Assembly (NCBI GenBank): GCA_023263735.1
Contig: JALQUQ010000079.1
Coordinates: forward strand, 1 to 10,103
Direction: 5' to 3'
DNA length: 10,103 bases
Source of the DNA: Paracoccaceae bacterium
Lineage (GTDB): Bacteria; Pseudomonadota; Alphaproteobacteria; Rhodobacterales; Rhodobacteraceae
The notes beneath the pieces are model-generated. The model saw nothing but the letters and a program-made list of their open reading frames with translations, searched no databases and was not told the origin of the DNA. The translations under genes and the position numbers were made by a program. Shown piece by piece: positions 1 through 5,973 of the stretch (the first letter of the stretch is position 1; each line of letters starts with the position of its first letter).

Positions 1-432
1 ATGATGAGCGACGATCGCATCCATGATCTGCTGAGCGACACGCGGGTGATCCGGTCGGGCCCCAAGATCGCGGCCATTCGCGAAAACGCCGCGTTCATCC
101 GACGGGTCGATGCCGAAGAGGGCGGGTTTTCGGCCAAGATCGCCGCTTGGCCGGTCGAAGACTATATCGGGTTGCTGGATTGGCTGGGCAAGAATGGCAG
201 CCGGTTGGGGGGCACGACGGGGCAATATCTGCTGCGGTTCATGGGAAAGGAAAGCTTTATCCTGACCCGCGATGTGGTGGCGCGGCTGCAACTGGAACAG
301 ATCATCGACGGCCCCGCCACGTCGAAAAAGGCGCTGGTGGCGATTCAGAGGGCGTTCAATGAATGGCGGGCGCAAAGTGGCCAAAGCCTAAACACGATCA
401 GCCGGGTGTTGGCGCAAAGTCTGGACGGATGA
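1..432 (+). CDS. Tag-like 3-methyladenine DNA glycosylase, C-terminal part (5' end outside window)
   Basis: Probable base-excision repair glycosylase of the DNA-3-methyladenine glycosylase I (Tag, helix-hairpin-helix) family. The visible 143 residues match the second half of Tag. A segment at about residues 8-32 (DLLSDTRVIRSGPKIAAIREN) resembles the 'VQDAGIIRHRGKIQAII' region of E. coli Tag. GGTTGQYLLRFM (about 70-81) corresponds to 'VGTTICYSFMQ'. The ATG codons at position 1 are therefore very likely internal: full family members are about 190-230 residues, so the true start lies before the window. Oddity: after the GTT motif, E. coli Tag carries the His and Cys that help bind its structural zinc. 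Here that stretch reads FILTRDVVARL with no His or Cys, so this is a divergent subgroup without that zinc snap. The C-terminal 40 residues (SKKALVAIQRAFNEW onward) form an extra helical tail. A 48-base gap separates it from the next gene, so co-transcription is possible. Family is fairly sure; substrate is inference. Confidence 0.72.
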   Translation: MMSDDRIHDLLSDTRVIRSGPKIAAIRENAAFIRRVDAEEGGFSAKIAAWPVEDYIGLLDWLGKNGSRLGGTTGQYLLRFMGKESFILTRDVVARLQLEQIIDGPATSKKALVAIQRAFNEWRAQSGQSLNTISRVLAQSLDG

Positions 433-480
433 CATTGCCCGCGCCTGCCGCTATCACCGCCAAAACTGCATGAGGACCCG

Positions 481-1227
481 ATGACCGAATTTCTGACCAC
501 ACCCCAAGGCCGCAAGATCGCCTATCACCTGACGGCGGGCGCCGGGCCTGCCGTTGTTTTCCTGGGGGGATTCCGGTCGGATATGGAGGGGACCAAGGCG
601 ATTGCGCTGCAAGCTTGGGCCGAACAAACGGGGCGGGCGTTTCTGCGCTTTGATTATTCCGGTCATGGGCAATCCTCGGGCGCATTTCTTGATGGCGCGA
701 TTGGCGATTGGTTCGAAGACGCGCTGGCCGCCGTGTCGGCCTTGACCACGGGCCCGGTGGTTCTGGTCGGCTCTTCGATGGGCGGGTGGATTTCCCTATT
801 GGTCGCGCGAGCCATGCCCCAACGGATTGCCGGTTTTGTTGGCATCGCCGCCGCTCCAGATTTCACCGAAGACAGCATGTGGGCCGGGTTTGACCCCCAG
901 CAACGCGCGGATCTGGTGAAGAATGGGCGGGTCGAACTGCCGTCGGATTATTCGGATGAGCCTTATGTGATCACGCAGCGGTTGATCGAGGAGGGGCGGA
1001 ACCAGTTGGTTTTGCGGTCGCCTTTGCGCATCGCGGCCCCGGTTCGGCTGTTGCAAGGCACCGATGACACCGATGTGCCGCCTTCGGTGGCGTTGCGGAT
1101 CGTTGACCATGTCGATTGCGATGACCTGCGGCTGATCTTGGTCAAAGGGGCGGATCACCGGTTTTCGACGCCCGATTGTCTGGCATTGATCCAAGGCGCG
1201 GTTGAGGAGGTTTTGTCCAGAATTTGA
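481..1227 (+). CDS. Alpha/beta hydrolase, ABHD10-like serine esterase/thioesterase
   Basis: Intact 248-residue cytosolic alpha/beta hydrolase with no signal peptide or membrane segment. The nucleophile elbow is GSSMG with Ser99 as nucleophile. The acid is Asp196 in GTDDTDVP and the base is His226 in KGADHRF, so the triad is complete. The block FDYSGHGQSSGAF (58-70), then IGDWFEDAL, then LVGSSMGGW, is strikingly like human ABHD10 (FDYSGVGSSDG, LGKW, LVGSSLGGW), a mitochondrial acyl-protein thioesterase and acyl-glucuronide esterase. The bacterial group is usually just called alpha/beta hydrolase. Start ATG 481 has GAGGA at 472-476 at good spacing. It lies 48 bases after the glycosylase gene and 133 bases before a second hydrolase. 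Substrate is unknown; a carboxyl ester or thioester is expected from the family. A role with the neighbouring PHA genes is only a guess from position. Confidence 0.85.
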   Translation: MTEFLTTPQGRKIAYHLTAGAGPAVVFLGGFRSDMEGTKAIALQAWAEQTGRAFLRFDYSGHGQSSGAFLDGAIGDWFEDALAAVSALTTGPVVLVGSSMGGWISLLVARAMPQRIAGFVGIAAAPDFTEDSMWAGFDPQQRADLVKNGRVELPSDYSDEPYVITQRLIEEGRNQLVLRSPLRIAAPVRLLQGTDDTDVPPSVALRIVDHVDCDDLRLILVKGADHRFSTPDCLALIQGAVEEVLSRI

Positions 1228-1273
1228 CCTTTTCGAACATTCTGGCCGACTGGCGCTGAACCGCTGCCAGAAT
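1217..1273. repeat. Three-part CCAGAAT / ATTCTGG / CCAGAAT element
   Basis: CCAGAAT (1217-1223) overlaps the end of the first hydrolase gene. ATTCTGGC (1239-1246) can pair with it, or alternatively with GCCAGAAT (1266-1273) using eight pairs. The two hairpins exclude each other. No T-run follows, so it is not a plain intrinsic terminator. Confidence 0.4.
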
Positions 1274-1317
1274 AAATGCGTGTTTTCTGCAACTTGCCTG
1301 ACAAGGTTCTTTCCCGA

Positions 1318-1355
1318 TCTCGAAGGATTATCACTTTTGAGATAATGTTCTCGAA
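1318..1355. promoter_or_regulatory. Candidate operator before the second hydrolase gene
   Basis: ATTATC (1327-1332) and GATAAT (1341-1346) form a perfect inverted repeat with an eight-base spacer, flanked by direct repeats TCTCGAA at 1318-1324 and 1349-1355. GATAAT could be a -10 box, but no good -35 is found 16-18 bases upstream. It ends six bases before the TTG start at 1361. Confidence 0.4.
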
Positions 1356-1360
1356 AGAGT

Positions 1361-2086
1361 TTGTGCGGGGCTGGTGCAGTGCAGGGTGCGATCCTATTCA
1401 TTCCGGGCTTGATGCAGGACGCGCGGGTGTTTCTGCCGCAGATGGTTGCACTGGGCACTGGGCATTCCGTTCAAGTGTTCATCCCGGATGGCGATACGGT
1501 CGAACGGTTGTCAGAACGGTGCTTGGCCGATGCGCCGCCCCGGTTCACGGTCGTGGGGCACGGGCTGGGGGCCAATGTCGCAATCGATTTGATGCGCCGC
1601 GCGCCAGATCGCATTCAGTCGATGGTTCTGATGGCCGTCGATCCCTTGGCCGAGGCGCCGCAGACCGCCGCCCTGCGCGAGGACCGGATGGTTGCCGCCC
1701 GCGCGGGTCGGTTGAAAGAGGCGCTTTTGCAAGACGTGCCAGACAGCGCGCTTGCGGATTTCGCCGAAAAGTCGACCTTGCGTTTGCTGTTGCAAGACAT
1801 GGCTTATGGGTTGGGGGAGGGGGTTTATCTGCGCCAGAGCAAGGCGCTGCAACGCCGCCCCGATCAGCAAAAGACCATTCGCAAGGCCACAGTGCCGACG
1901 CTGTTTCTGGCTGGAGATTTGGACACGGTGGTGCCCCGGCGGCGCATGGAATTTGCGCGGGACATGATGCCGCAATCGGCGCTTAGGGTTCTGCCCGAGG
2001 CAGGGCATCTTCCCAGCATCGAGCAGCCCGAAGACGTGGCGGCGGCCATAAAGTCCTTTATGGCCGGGCCGATGATTTTACGCTGA
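1361..2086 (+). CDS. Alpha/beta hydrolase-fold protein lacking the nucleophile serine
   Basis: About 241-residue alpha/beta hydrolase-fold protein, full length for small family members, with no signal peptide. N-terminal ILFIPGLMQDARVF (11-24) is the typical beta-strand/oxyanion segment. The acid Asp188 (GDLDTVVP) and base His216 (EAGHLP) are in place. The elbow, however, reads GHGLG (66-70): codon GGG gives Gly68 where Ser is expected, so normal serine hydrolase chemistry should be lost. The reading frame is otherwise open, which argues against simple decay. The start is uncertain. No ATG is available in frame before the conserved strand. TTG 1361 has purines GAAAGAG only one base upstream; GTG 1379 has GGGG at 1367-1370 as a weak site. 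The stop TGA (2084-2086) overlaps the stop of convergent phaZ by nine bases. It may be a binding or scaffold protein or an inactive paralogue of its upstream neighbour; function unknown. Confidence 0.8.
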   Translation: MCGAGAVQGAILFIPGLMQDARVFLPQMVALGTGHSVQVFIPDGDTVERLSERCLADAPPRFTVVGHGLGANVAIDLMRRAPDRIQSMVLMAVDPLAEAPQTAALREDRMVAARAGRLKEALLQDVPDSALADFAEKSTLRLLLQDMAYGLGEGVYLRQSKALQRRPDQQKTIRKATVPTLFLAGDLDTVVPRRRMEFARDMMPQSALRVLPEAGHLPSIEQPEDVAAAIKSFMAGPMILR

Positions 2087-3352
2087 GGCGACGACGGTCG
2101 GCTTTTTCGGTGCAGCCGGGGCGCCCGAATTCGCGTCGATGAAATTCAACACCAGCGGGCGGATGTTCAGACGCCAGGATTTCCCGGCAAAAATCCCGTA
2201 GTGGCCCGCGCCCTCTTCCAGATGGCTGGCTTTCTTTTCCGCCGGAAGGTTGGTCAGCAGGTTCAATGCGGCAAGGCATTGACCGGGGGCCGATATGTCA
2301 TCGCTCGACCCTTCGACGATCTTGACCGCCACATCGGTGATGGCCCCGAAATCAACCCGACGACCGGCCACGACGAATTCATTCTTGGCAATTTCACGGT
2401 TCTTGAAGATCCGCTCGACGGTCGAAAGGTAGAATTCCGCCGTCATGTCCATGACCGCAAGATATTCGTCATAGAAACGGTTGTGCGAATCATGATCCGA
2501 CGCTTCGCCCCGGGCCACGCGCATGATCTGTTCGGAAAACGCCTTGGAATGGCGCTCTGCGTTCATCGACACAAAGCTGTGCAGTTGCAAAAGGCCCGGA
2601 TAGACCAAACGGCCTGCGCCCGGATATTTGAAGCCAACCCGTTGAATGGCAAGCTGTTCCAGTTGCCCCATCGTGATGCGGTTGCCGAAATCTGTGACCT
2701 CGGTCGGGGCGGCATCAGGATCGACCGGGCCACCGATCAGGGTCAGGCTGCGCGGTTGGGCCTTGGGGTCTTCGGCCGCAAGATAGGCCGTCGCGGCAAG
2801 GGTCAGCGGCACCGGTTGGCACACAGCGATCACATGGGTGTCGGGGCCCAGATGACGCATGAAATCAACCAGATACAGCGTGTAATCTTCGATGTCGAAT
2901 TTGCCCGCGCTGACCGGGATGTCGCGCGCATTGTGCCAATCGGTCACGTAGACGTCACAATCGGGCAAGAGCGAATGCACGGTCGAGCGGAGCAGTGTGG
3001 CATAATGTCCCGACATCGGGGCAACCAGCATCACTTTGCGCTTCATCGGCCCACGGCGGCGCACCGAAAAATGGATCAAATCACCAAAGGGGCGGCTCAA
3101 TTCCGTCTTGATATCGACCAGATGGTCGGTGCCATCGGTGCCCACGATCGAGCGGATGCCCCAGTCGGGTTTGGCCACCATGCGCCCAAAGGTTCGTTCT
3201 GTCACCTCACCCCACGCTGCCGTCATCTGAACGAGCGGATTCATCGACAAAGCGAAAACCGGGTAAGAGGCCATGGCCCGCGCCGTCGCACCAAGCCATT
3301 CGTTGGTATTGCGCGCGGTCTCCATAAGGTCGTAAGTGTACATGTACTTCAT
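2078..3352 (-). CDS. phaZ: Intracellular polyhydroxyalkanoate depolymerase PhaZ
   Basis: Hydrolyses (or thiolyses) stored native PHA granules in the cytosol to release 3-hydroxyacyl units when carbon is short. The 424-residue protein fits the PhaZ family (about 400-430). It starts MKYMYTYDLM and has an alpha/beta hydrolase fold in which the nucleophile is Cys178 in AVCQPVPLTLAA, as known for the Ralstonia-type intracellular depolymerases. The acid is Asp351 or Asp352 (VEGSSDDISAPG) and the base is His384 (EEGAGHYGIF); spacing matches Cys183/Asp355/His388 of R. eutropha PhaZa1. LVAPMSGHYATLLR (109-122) is another family block. ATG at 3352-3350 is preferred because GGAGA lies five bases upstream. 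The frame is open much further upstream, but that extension would run antisense through phaC and lacks family similarity. It ends in an Ala/Pro/Lys-rich tail. It is divergent from phaC across 101 bases containing a PhaR-type operator, so shared control is plausible. An in-frame ATG at 3343 is a possible alternative start. Confidence 0.95.
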   Translation of the reverse strand: MKYMYTYDLMETARNTNEWLGATARAMASYPVFALSMNPLVQMTAAWGEVTERTFGRMVAKPDWGIRSIVGTDGTDHLVDIKTELSRPFGDLIHFSVRRRGPMKRKVMLVAPMSGHYATLLRSTVHSLLPDCDVYVTDWHNARDIPVSAGKFDIEDYTLYLVDFMRHLGPDTHVIAVCQPVPLTLAATAYLAAEDPKAQPRSLTLIGGPVDPDAAPTEVTDFGNRITMGQLEQLAIQRVGFKYPGAGRLVYPGLLQLHSFVSMNAERHSKAFSEQIMRVARGEASDHDSHNRFYDEYLAVMDMTAEFYLSTVERIFKNREIAKNEFVVAGRRVDFGAITDVAVKIVEGSSDDISAPGQCLAALNLLTNLPAEKKASHLEEGAGHYGIFAGKSWRLNIRPLVLNFIDANSGAPAAPKKPTVVASA

Positions 3353-3368
3353 TCGCGTCTCCATCCCA

Positions 3369-3382
3369 GCTTGGGGCCAAGC
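3369..3382. promoter_or_regulatory. Palindrome in the phaZ leader
   Basis: GCTTGG-GG-CCAAGC is a perfect inverted repeat beginning 17 bases before the phaZ start and six bases beyond its GGAGA. Part of it (TTGGGG 3371-3376) also pairs with CCCCAA at 3396-3401. It may be an operator for phaZ or a small RNA hairpin near its ribosome site. Confidence 0.4.
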
Positions 3383-3413
3383 AATTCGTCGCTTTCCCCA
3401 ACGGTACGCCGAC

Positions 3414-3432
3414 GTTATGCTGCATGGCAGCA
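3414..3432. promoter_or_regulatory. Probable PhaR operator between phaZ and phaC
   Basis: GTTATGCTGCATGGCAGCA contains the perfect inverted repeat TGCTGC-ATG-GCAGCA (3418-3432), an exact CTGC-N3-GCAG, the pattern reported for PhaR in Rhodobacter. It is 17/19 identical to the upstream phaP operator at 5290-5308. It sits one base before GATAAG (3434-3439), a plausible phaC -10 box; no convincing -35 is seen. Being between divergent genes, it could control phaZ as well. Confidence 0.8.
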
Positions 3433-3453
3433 CGATAAGAGGGTTTTGTTTGC

Positions 3454-5259
3454 ATGACAACTGAAGACAACGGATCGGCACCAAAGTTGGAACGGCTACA
3501 ATCCAATATGGCGAAGGTGGACGAGCTGTCTCAGCGCTTGGCTGCGGCCCTGGCAAAGCATCGCCCGATCGACAGTGCCCTGCATGGCCCCTCGCAAGAG
3601 ATCTATATGAAGGCGGCTGCGGCCTATCTGGCCGAGATGATGCAGAACCCCTCAAAGATCATCGAGCATCAGGTCAGCTACTGGACCAAAAGCCTGCAAC
3701 ATTACATCGACGCACAACAGGCCCTTGCCGGTGGAAGCCTGAAAGCTCCCGCGGATTCCACCCCAAAGGATCGGCGGTTCTCGAACCCCCTGTGGGACAC
3801 GCATCCGGCATTTAACTATATGAAACAACAGTATATGTTGAATTCCGAGGCGCTGAATACGGCGGTGAATGATCTGCAGATCCTTGACCCCAACGACAAG
3901 CGCCGCATCGACTATTTCACCCGTCAGATCATCGACCTGTTCTCGCCGACGAATTTTCTGGGCACCAACCCCGATGCGCTGGAACGTGCGGTGGAAACCG
4001 ATGGCGAAAGTCTGGTGCGTGGTCTGGAAAATCTGGTCCGCGACATCGAAGCGAATGATGGGGAATTGCTGGTCACCCTGTCTGACCGCGATGCGTTCAA
4101 GCTGGGTCAAAATATCGCAACCACCAAAGGCTCGGTCGTCTATCGCAACAAGATGTTCGAACTGATCCAATACGCGCCGACCACCGAAAAGGTGCATCAG
4201 ACGCCGATCGTGGTGTTCCCGCCGTGGATCAACAAATTCTACATCATGGACCTGAAACCCACCAATTCGCTGATCAAGTGGATCGTGGAACAGGGCTTTA
4301 CCTTGTTCATGGTGTCTTGGGTGAACCCCGACAGCAGCTATGCCGAGGTCGGTCTGGATGATTACATCCGCGACGGTTTCATGCGGGCCATCGCCGAGGT
4401 GCGCCGGATCACCGGTGAAAAGCAGGTGAATGCCGTCGGATATTGCATTGCGGGAACGACCCTGTCGTTGACCTTGGCGCATCTGGAGCGTGCTGGCGAC
4501 AAATCCGTCAAATCGGCAACCCTGTTCACGACCCTGACCGACTTCAGCGATCCGGGTGAGGTGGGCGTTTTCTTGGAAGACGACTTCCTTGACGGGATCG
4601 AACGGCAATGCGCGCGCGATGGGATCCTGTCCAAGTTCTTCATGGGCAAGACCTTCAGCTTCTTGCGGTCGAATGACCTGGTCTACCAGCCCGCCATCAA
4701 GAGCTATATGATGGGCGAGGCACCGCCCGCCTTTGATCTGTTGTTCTGGAACGGTGACGGCACGAACCTTCCGGCCAAGATGGCGGTCGAATATCTGCGG
4801 GGGCTGTGTCAGGGCGACGGTTTCGCGCGCGGCGAATTCCCCGTTTTTGGAGAGCCGGTCAGCCTGTCCGGGGTCAAGGTTCCGCTCTGTGCGATCGCAT
4901 GTGAAACCGATCACATCGCCCATTGGCGGGGCAGCTTTAACGGCGTCAAGCAGATGGGGTCAAAGGACAAGACCTTTATCCTGTCCGAGTCTGGTCATAT
5001 CGCCGGCATCATCAACCCGCCGTCCAAGGGCAAATACGGCCATTACACCAATGACGCGCCCGTCGCAGGCGCGCCCGAGGATTGGAAGGCCACGGCAACC
5101 TTTACGCCGGGCAGTTGGTGGCCGCGTTGGGGCGAATGGCTGGGCAGCCGCTCTGGCAAGATGGTCGCCGCGCGGATTCCGGGTGATTCGACCAATCCGG
5201 TCCTGTGCGACGCGCCCGGAACCTATGTCCTGTCGGCACGTCCTGCCGAAAGCAACTGA
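3454..5259 (+). CDS. phaC: Class I poly(3-hydroxyalkanoate) synthase PhaC
   Basis: Polymerises (R)-3-hydroxyacyl-CoA, mainly 3-hydroxybutyryl-CoA, into PHA at the granule surface, releasing CoA. The 601-residue length is typical of class I synthases. Layout: a variable helical N-terminal domain (about 1-200), then the alpha/beta hydrolase-like catalytic domain. Motifs: PWINKFYIMDL (257-267), the lipase-like box GYCIAG with catalytic Cys331, LLFWNGDGTNLP (429-440), Asp486 in ETDHIAHW, and His515 in ESGHIAGIINPP. This is the full Cys-Asp-His triad with spacing close to R. eutropha PhaC (Cys319/Asp480/His508). No phaE or phaR subunit gene of class III/IV type is present, which agrees with class I. 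ATG 3454 follows AGAGGG (3438-3443). The gene is the first of a phaC-phaP unit, 132 bases before phaP with no terminator seen between them. An upstream operator at 3414-3432 suggests PhaR control. Confidence 0.98.
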   Translation: MTTEDNGSAPKLERLQSNMAKVDELSQRLAAALAKHRPIDSALHGPSQEIYMKAAAAYLAEMMQNPSKIIEHQVSYWTKSLQHYIDAQQALAGGSLKAPADSTPKDRRFSNPLWDTHPAFNYMKQQYMLNSEALNTAVNDLQILDPNDKRRIDYFTRQIIDLFSPTNFLGTNPDALERAVETDGESLVRGLENLVRDIEANDGELLVTLSDRDAFKLGQNIATTKGSVVYRNKMFELIQYAPTTEKVHQTPIVVFPPWINKFYIMDLKPTNSLIKWIVEQGFTLFMVSWVNPDSSYAEVGLDDYIRDGFMRAIAEVRRITGEKQVNAVGYCIAGTTLSLTLAHLERAGDKSVKSATLFTTLTDFSDPGEVGVFLEDDFLDGIERQCARDGILSKFFMGKTFSFLRSNDLVYQPAIKSYMMGEAPPAFDLLFWNGDGTNLPAKMAVEYLRGLCQGDGFARGEFPVFGEPVSLSGVKVPLCAIACETDHIAHWRGSFNGVKQMGSKDKTFILSESGHIAGIINPPSKGKYGHYTNDAPVAGAPEDWKATATFTPGSWWPRWGEWLGSRSGKMVAARIPGDSTNPVLCDAPGTYVLSARPAESN

Positions 5260-5289
5260 TCCGAAAGGGAATTTTCTCCGCAACCTCGG

Positions 5290-5308
5290 GTTATGCTGCA
5301 TCGCAGAA
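5290..5308. promoter_or_regulatory. Probable PhaR operator O1 upstream of phaP
   Basis: GTTATGCTGCATCGCAGAA holds an exact CTGC-N3-GCAG (5296-5306) and matches the phaC operator at 17 of 19 positions. It ends six bases before the -35 box of phaP. Its centre is 26 bases from that of the second operator. Confidence 0.8.
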
Positions 5309-5313
5309 AAATG

Positions 5314-5342
5314 TTGCAATGCTGCGGTGCAGCATGTATAAG
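5314..5342 (+). promoter_or_regulatory. phaP promoter (sigma-70 type)
   Basis: -35 TTGCAA (5314-5319), 17-base spacer, -10 TATAAG (5337-5342). This is the best sigma-70-like promoter in the window and stands directly before the phasin gene, which is expected to be strongly expressed. Transcription should start near 5349, giving a leader of roughly 42 bases. Confidence 0.8.
5319..5335. promoter_or_regulatory. Probable PhaR operator O2 inside the phaP promoter
   Basis: ATGCTGC-GGT-GCAGCAT is a perfect inverted repeat with seven-base arms and the CTGC-N3-GCAG core (5322-5332). It fills the spacer between the phaP -35 and -10 boxes, so a bound repressor would directly exclude RNA polymerase. Confidence 0.85.
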
Positions 5343-5391
5343 ATTCCTCAGGACGCGGGACGATGGACCCGGTTGATTTAGGAGCATGGAC

Positions 5392-5841
5392 ATGAGCAAG
5401 ACCCCCGACTTCACGAAAGTTATGCAGGACATGATGGCTTCGTTCCCGGTTGACGCATCGGCGTTCCAAAACGCATTCAAATCGCAAGCTGCGATGAACG
5501 AAAAGCTGTCGAAGGTCGCTTTGGAAGCTGCCGAAAAATCGACCGAGATCTCGGCCAAATGGGCCAAGGACACGATCGCAAAGTTCGGCGACCTGTCGAA
5601 AGCCAAAACCGAACCGACCGATTACACCAAAGCCGCAACCGATTTCGCTTCGGCTGCTGCTGAAATGGCTGCAGAAAACATGGCCGCATTCGCCGAAGTT
5701 GCCAAGAAAGTTCAGATGGAAACCGTCGAACTGATGCTGGCTGCTGGCAAGGAAATGTCGGAAGACGCAACCGCTGCTGTCAAGAAAGCAACCGCTGACG
5801 TGACCACCGTTGCGAAAAAGGCTGCTGCTGCAGCGAAGTAA
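5392..5841 (+). CDS. phaP: Phasin PhaP, PHA granule-coating protein
   Basis: Small amphipathic granule-surface protein that covers PHA inclusions, limits their fusion and is normally made in large amount during PHA accumulation. 149 residues with no Cys or Trp-rich core. An N-terminal segment (MSKTPDFTKVMQDMM) is followed by long helices with the phasin-type EKSTEISAKWAKDTIAKF block (48-65), an Ala-rich helix (about 78-120), and an Ala/Lys tail (KKATADVTTVAKKAAAAAK) reminiscent of the low-complexity ends of many alphaproteobacterial phasins. Start ATG 5392 is chosen because GGAG at 5381-5384 is seven bases away; the in-frame ATG 5386 is only one base from it. Codon use differs from neighbours: many GCT, GCA, GTT and AAA codons, consistent with selection for high expression rather than transfer. 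Flanked by its own promoter with two PhaR-type operators and by a strong terminator. Confidence 0.95.
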   Translation: MSKTPDFTKVMQDMMASFPVDASAFQNAFKSQAAMNEKLSKVALEAAEKSTEISAKWAKDTIAKFGDLSKAKTEPTDYTKAATDFASAAAEMAAENMAAFAEVAKKVQMETVELMLAAGKEMSEDATAAVKKATADVTTVAKKAAAAAK

Positions 5842-5879
5842 TCGCTCTGCAAACAGGAGCGTATTCGCTTCTAACCCTT

Positions 5880-5920
5880 AAAAGAAAGGGCGGGCCCTGC
5901 GGCTCGCCCTTTCTTTTTTC
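5880..5920 (+). terminator. Intrinsic terminator after phaP
   Basis: Long hairpin with left arm 5880-5897, loop CTGC (5898-5901), right arm 5902-5919, including one G-U pair (5894/5905), ending in a run of six T. The arms also start with A's, so it may act in both directions. It lies 39 bases after the phaP stop and ends 53 bases before phaR. Confidence 0.92.
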
Positions 5921-5929
5921 TGCGGTGGT

Positions 5930-5952
5930 GCTTAGACTTCTCTGCATAAGCA
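5930..5952. promoter_or_regulatory. Dyad upstream of phaR, possible autoregulatory site
   Basis: TGCTTA (5930-5935) and TAAGCA (5947-5952) form a perfect six-base inverted repeat with an 11-base spacer. Within it, CTGCATAAGCA (5942-5952) is an imperfect CTGC-N4-GCA like a weak PhaR site. It lies just before the phaR ribosome site (5963-5967). Autoregulation by PhaR is known in related bacteria; that this is the site is inference. Confidence 0.4.
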
Positions 5953-5973
5953 AAAAGAAGTGGGAGGTGGCCA

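Noticed and set aside
1..6. ATG ATG at the window edge as a real start
   Set aside because: The encoded protein begins in the middle of the Tag family alignment, so these are almost certainly internal Met codons.
1217..1245. Intrinsic terminator after the first hydrolase gene
   Set aside because: Seven-pair stem with a 15-base loop and no T-run; listed only as a repeat element.
1276..1986. Plus-strand frame overlapping the second hydrolase gene in another phase
   Set aside because: No ribosome site or recognisable domain; the other frame has clear alpha/beta hydrolase motifs to its end.
2201..3457. 418-codon plus-strand open frame opposite phaZ
   Set aside because: It is antisense to a clear PhaZ, has His/Arg-rich low-quality sequence and no recognisable family; such frames arise from high GC codon bias.
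3353..3655. N-terminal extension of the phaZ reading frame by about 100 residues
   Set aside because: It would run antisense through the divergent promoter region and the start of phaC, has Pro/Arg/Ser-rich non-family sequence, and lacks the good ribosome site seen before ATG 3352.
3652..4923. 423-codon minus-strand open frame opposite phaC
   Set aside because: Entirely inside the confident phaC gene on the other strand and without family features.
5386..5391. Earlier ATG as the phaP start
   Set aside because: Only one base from GGAG; ATG 5392 has the normal seven-base spacing.
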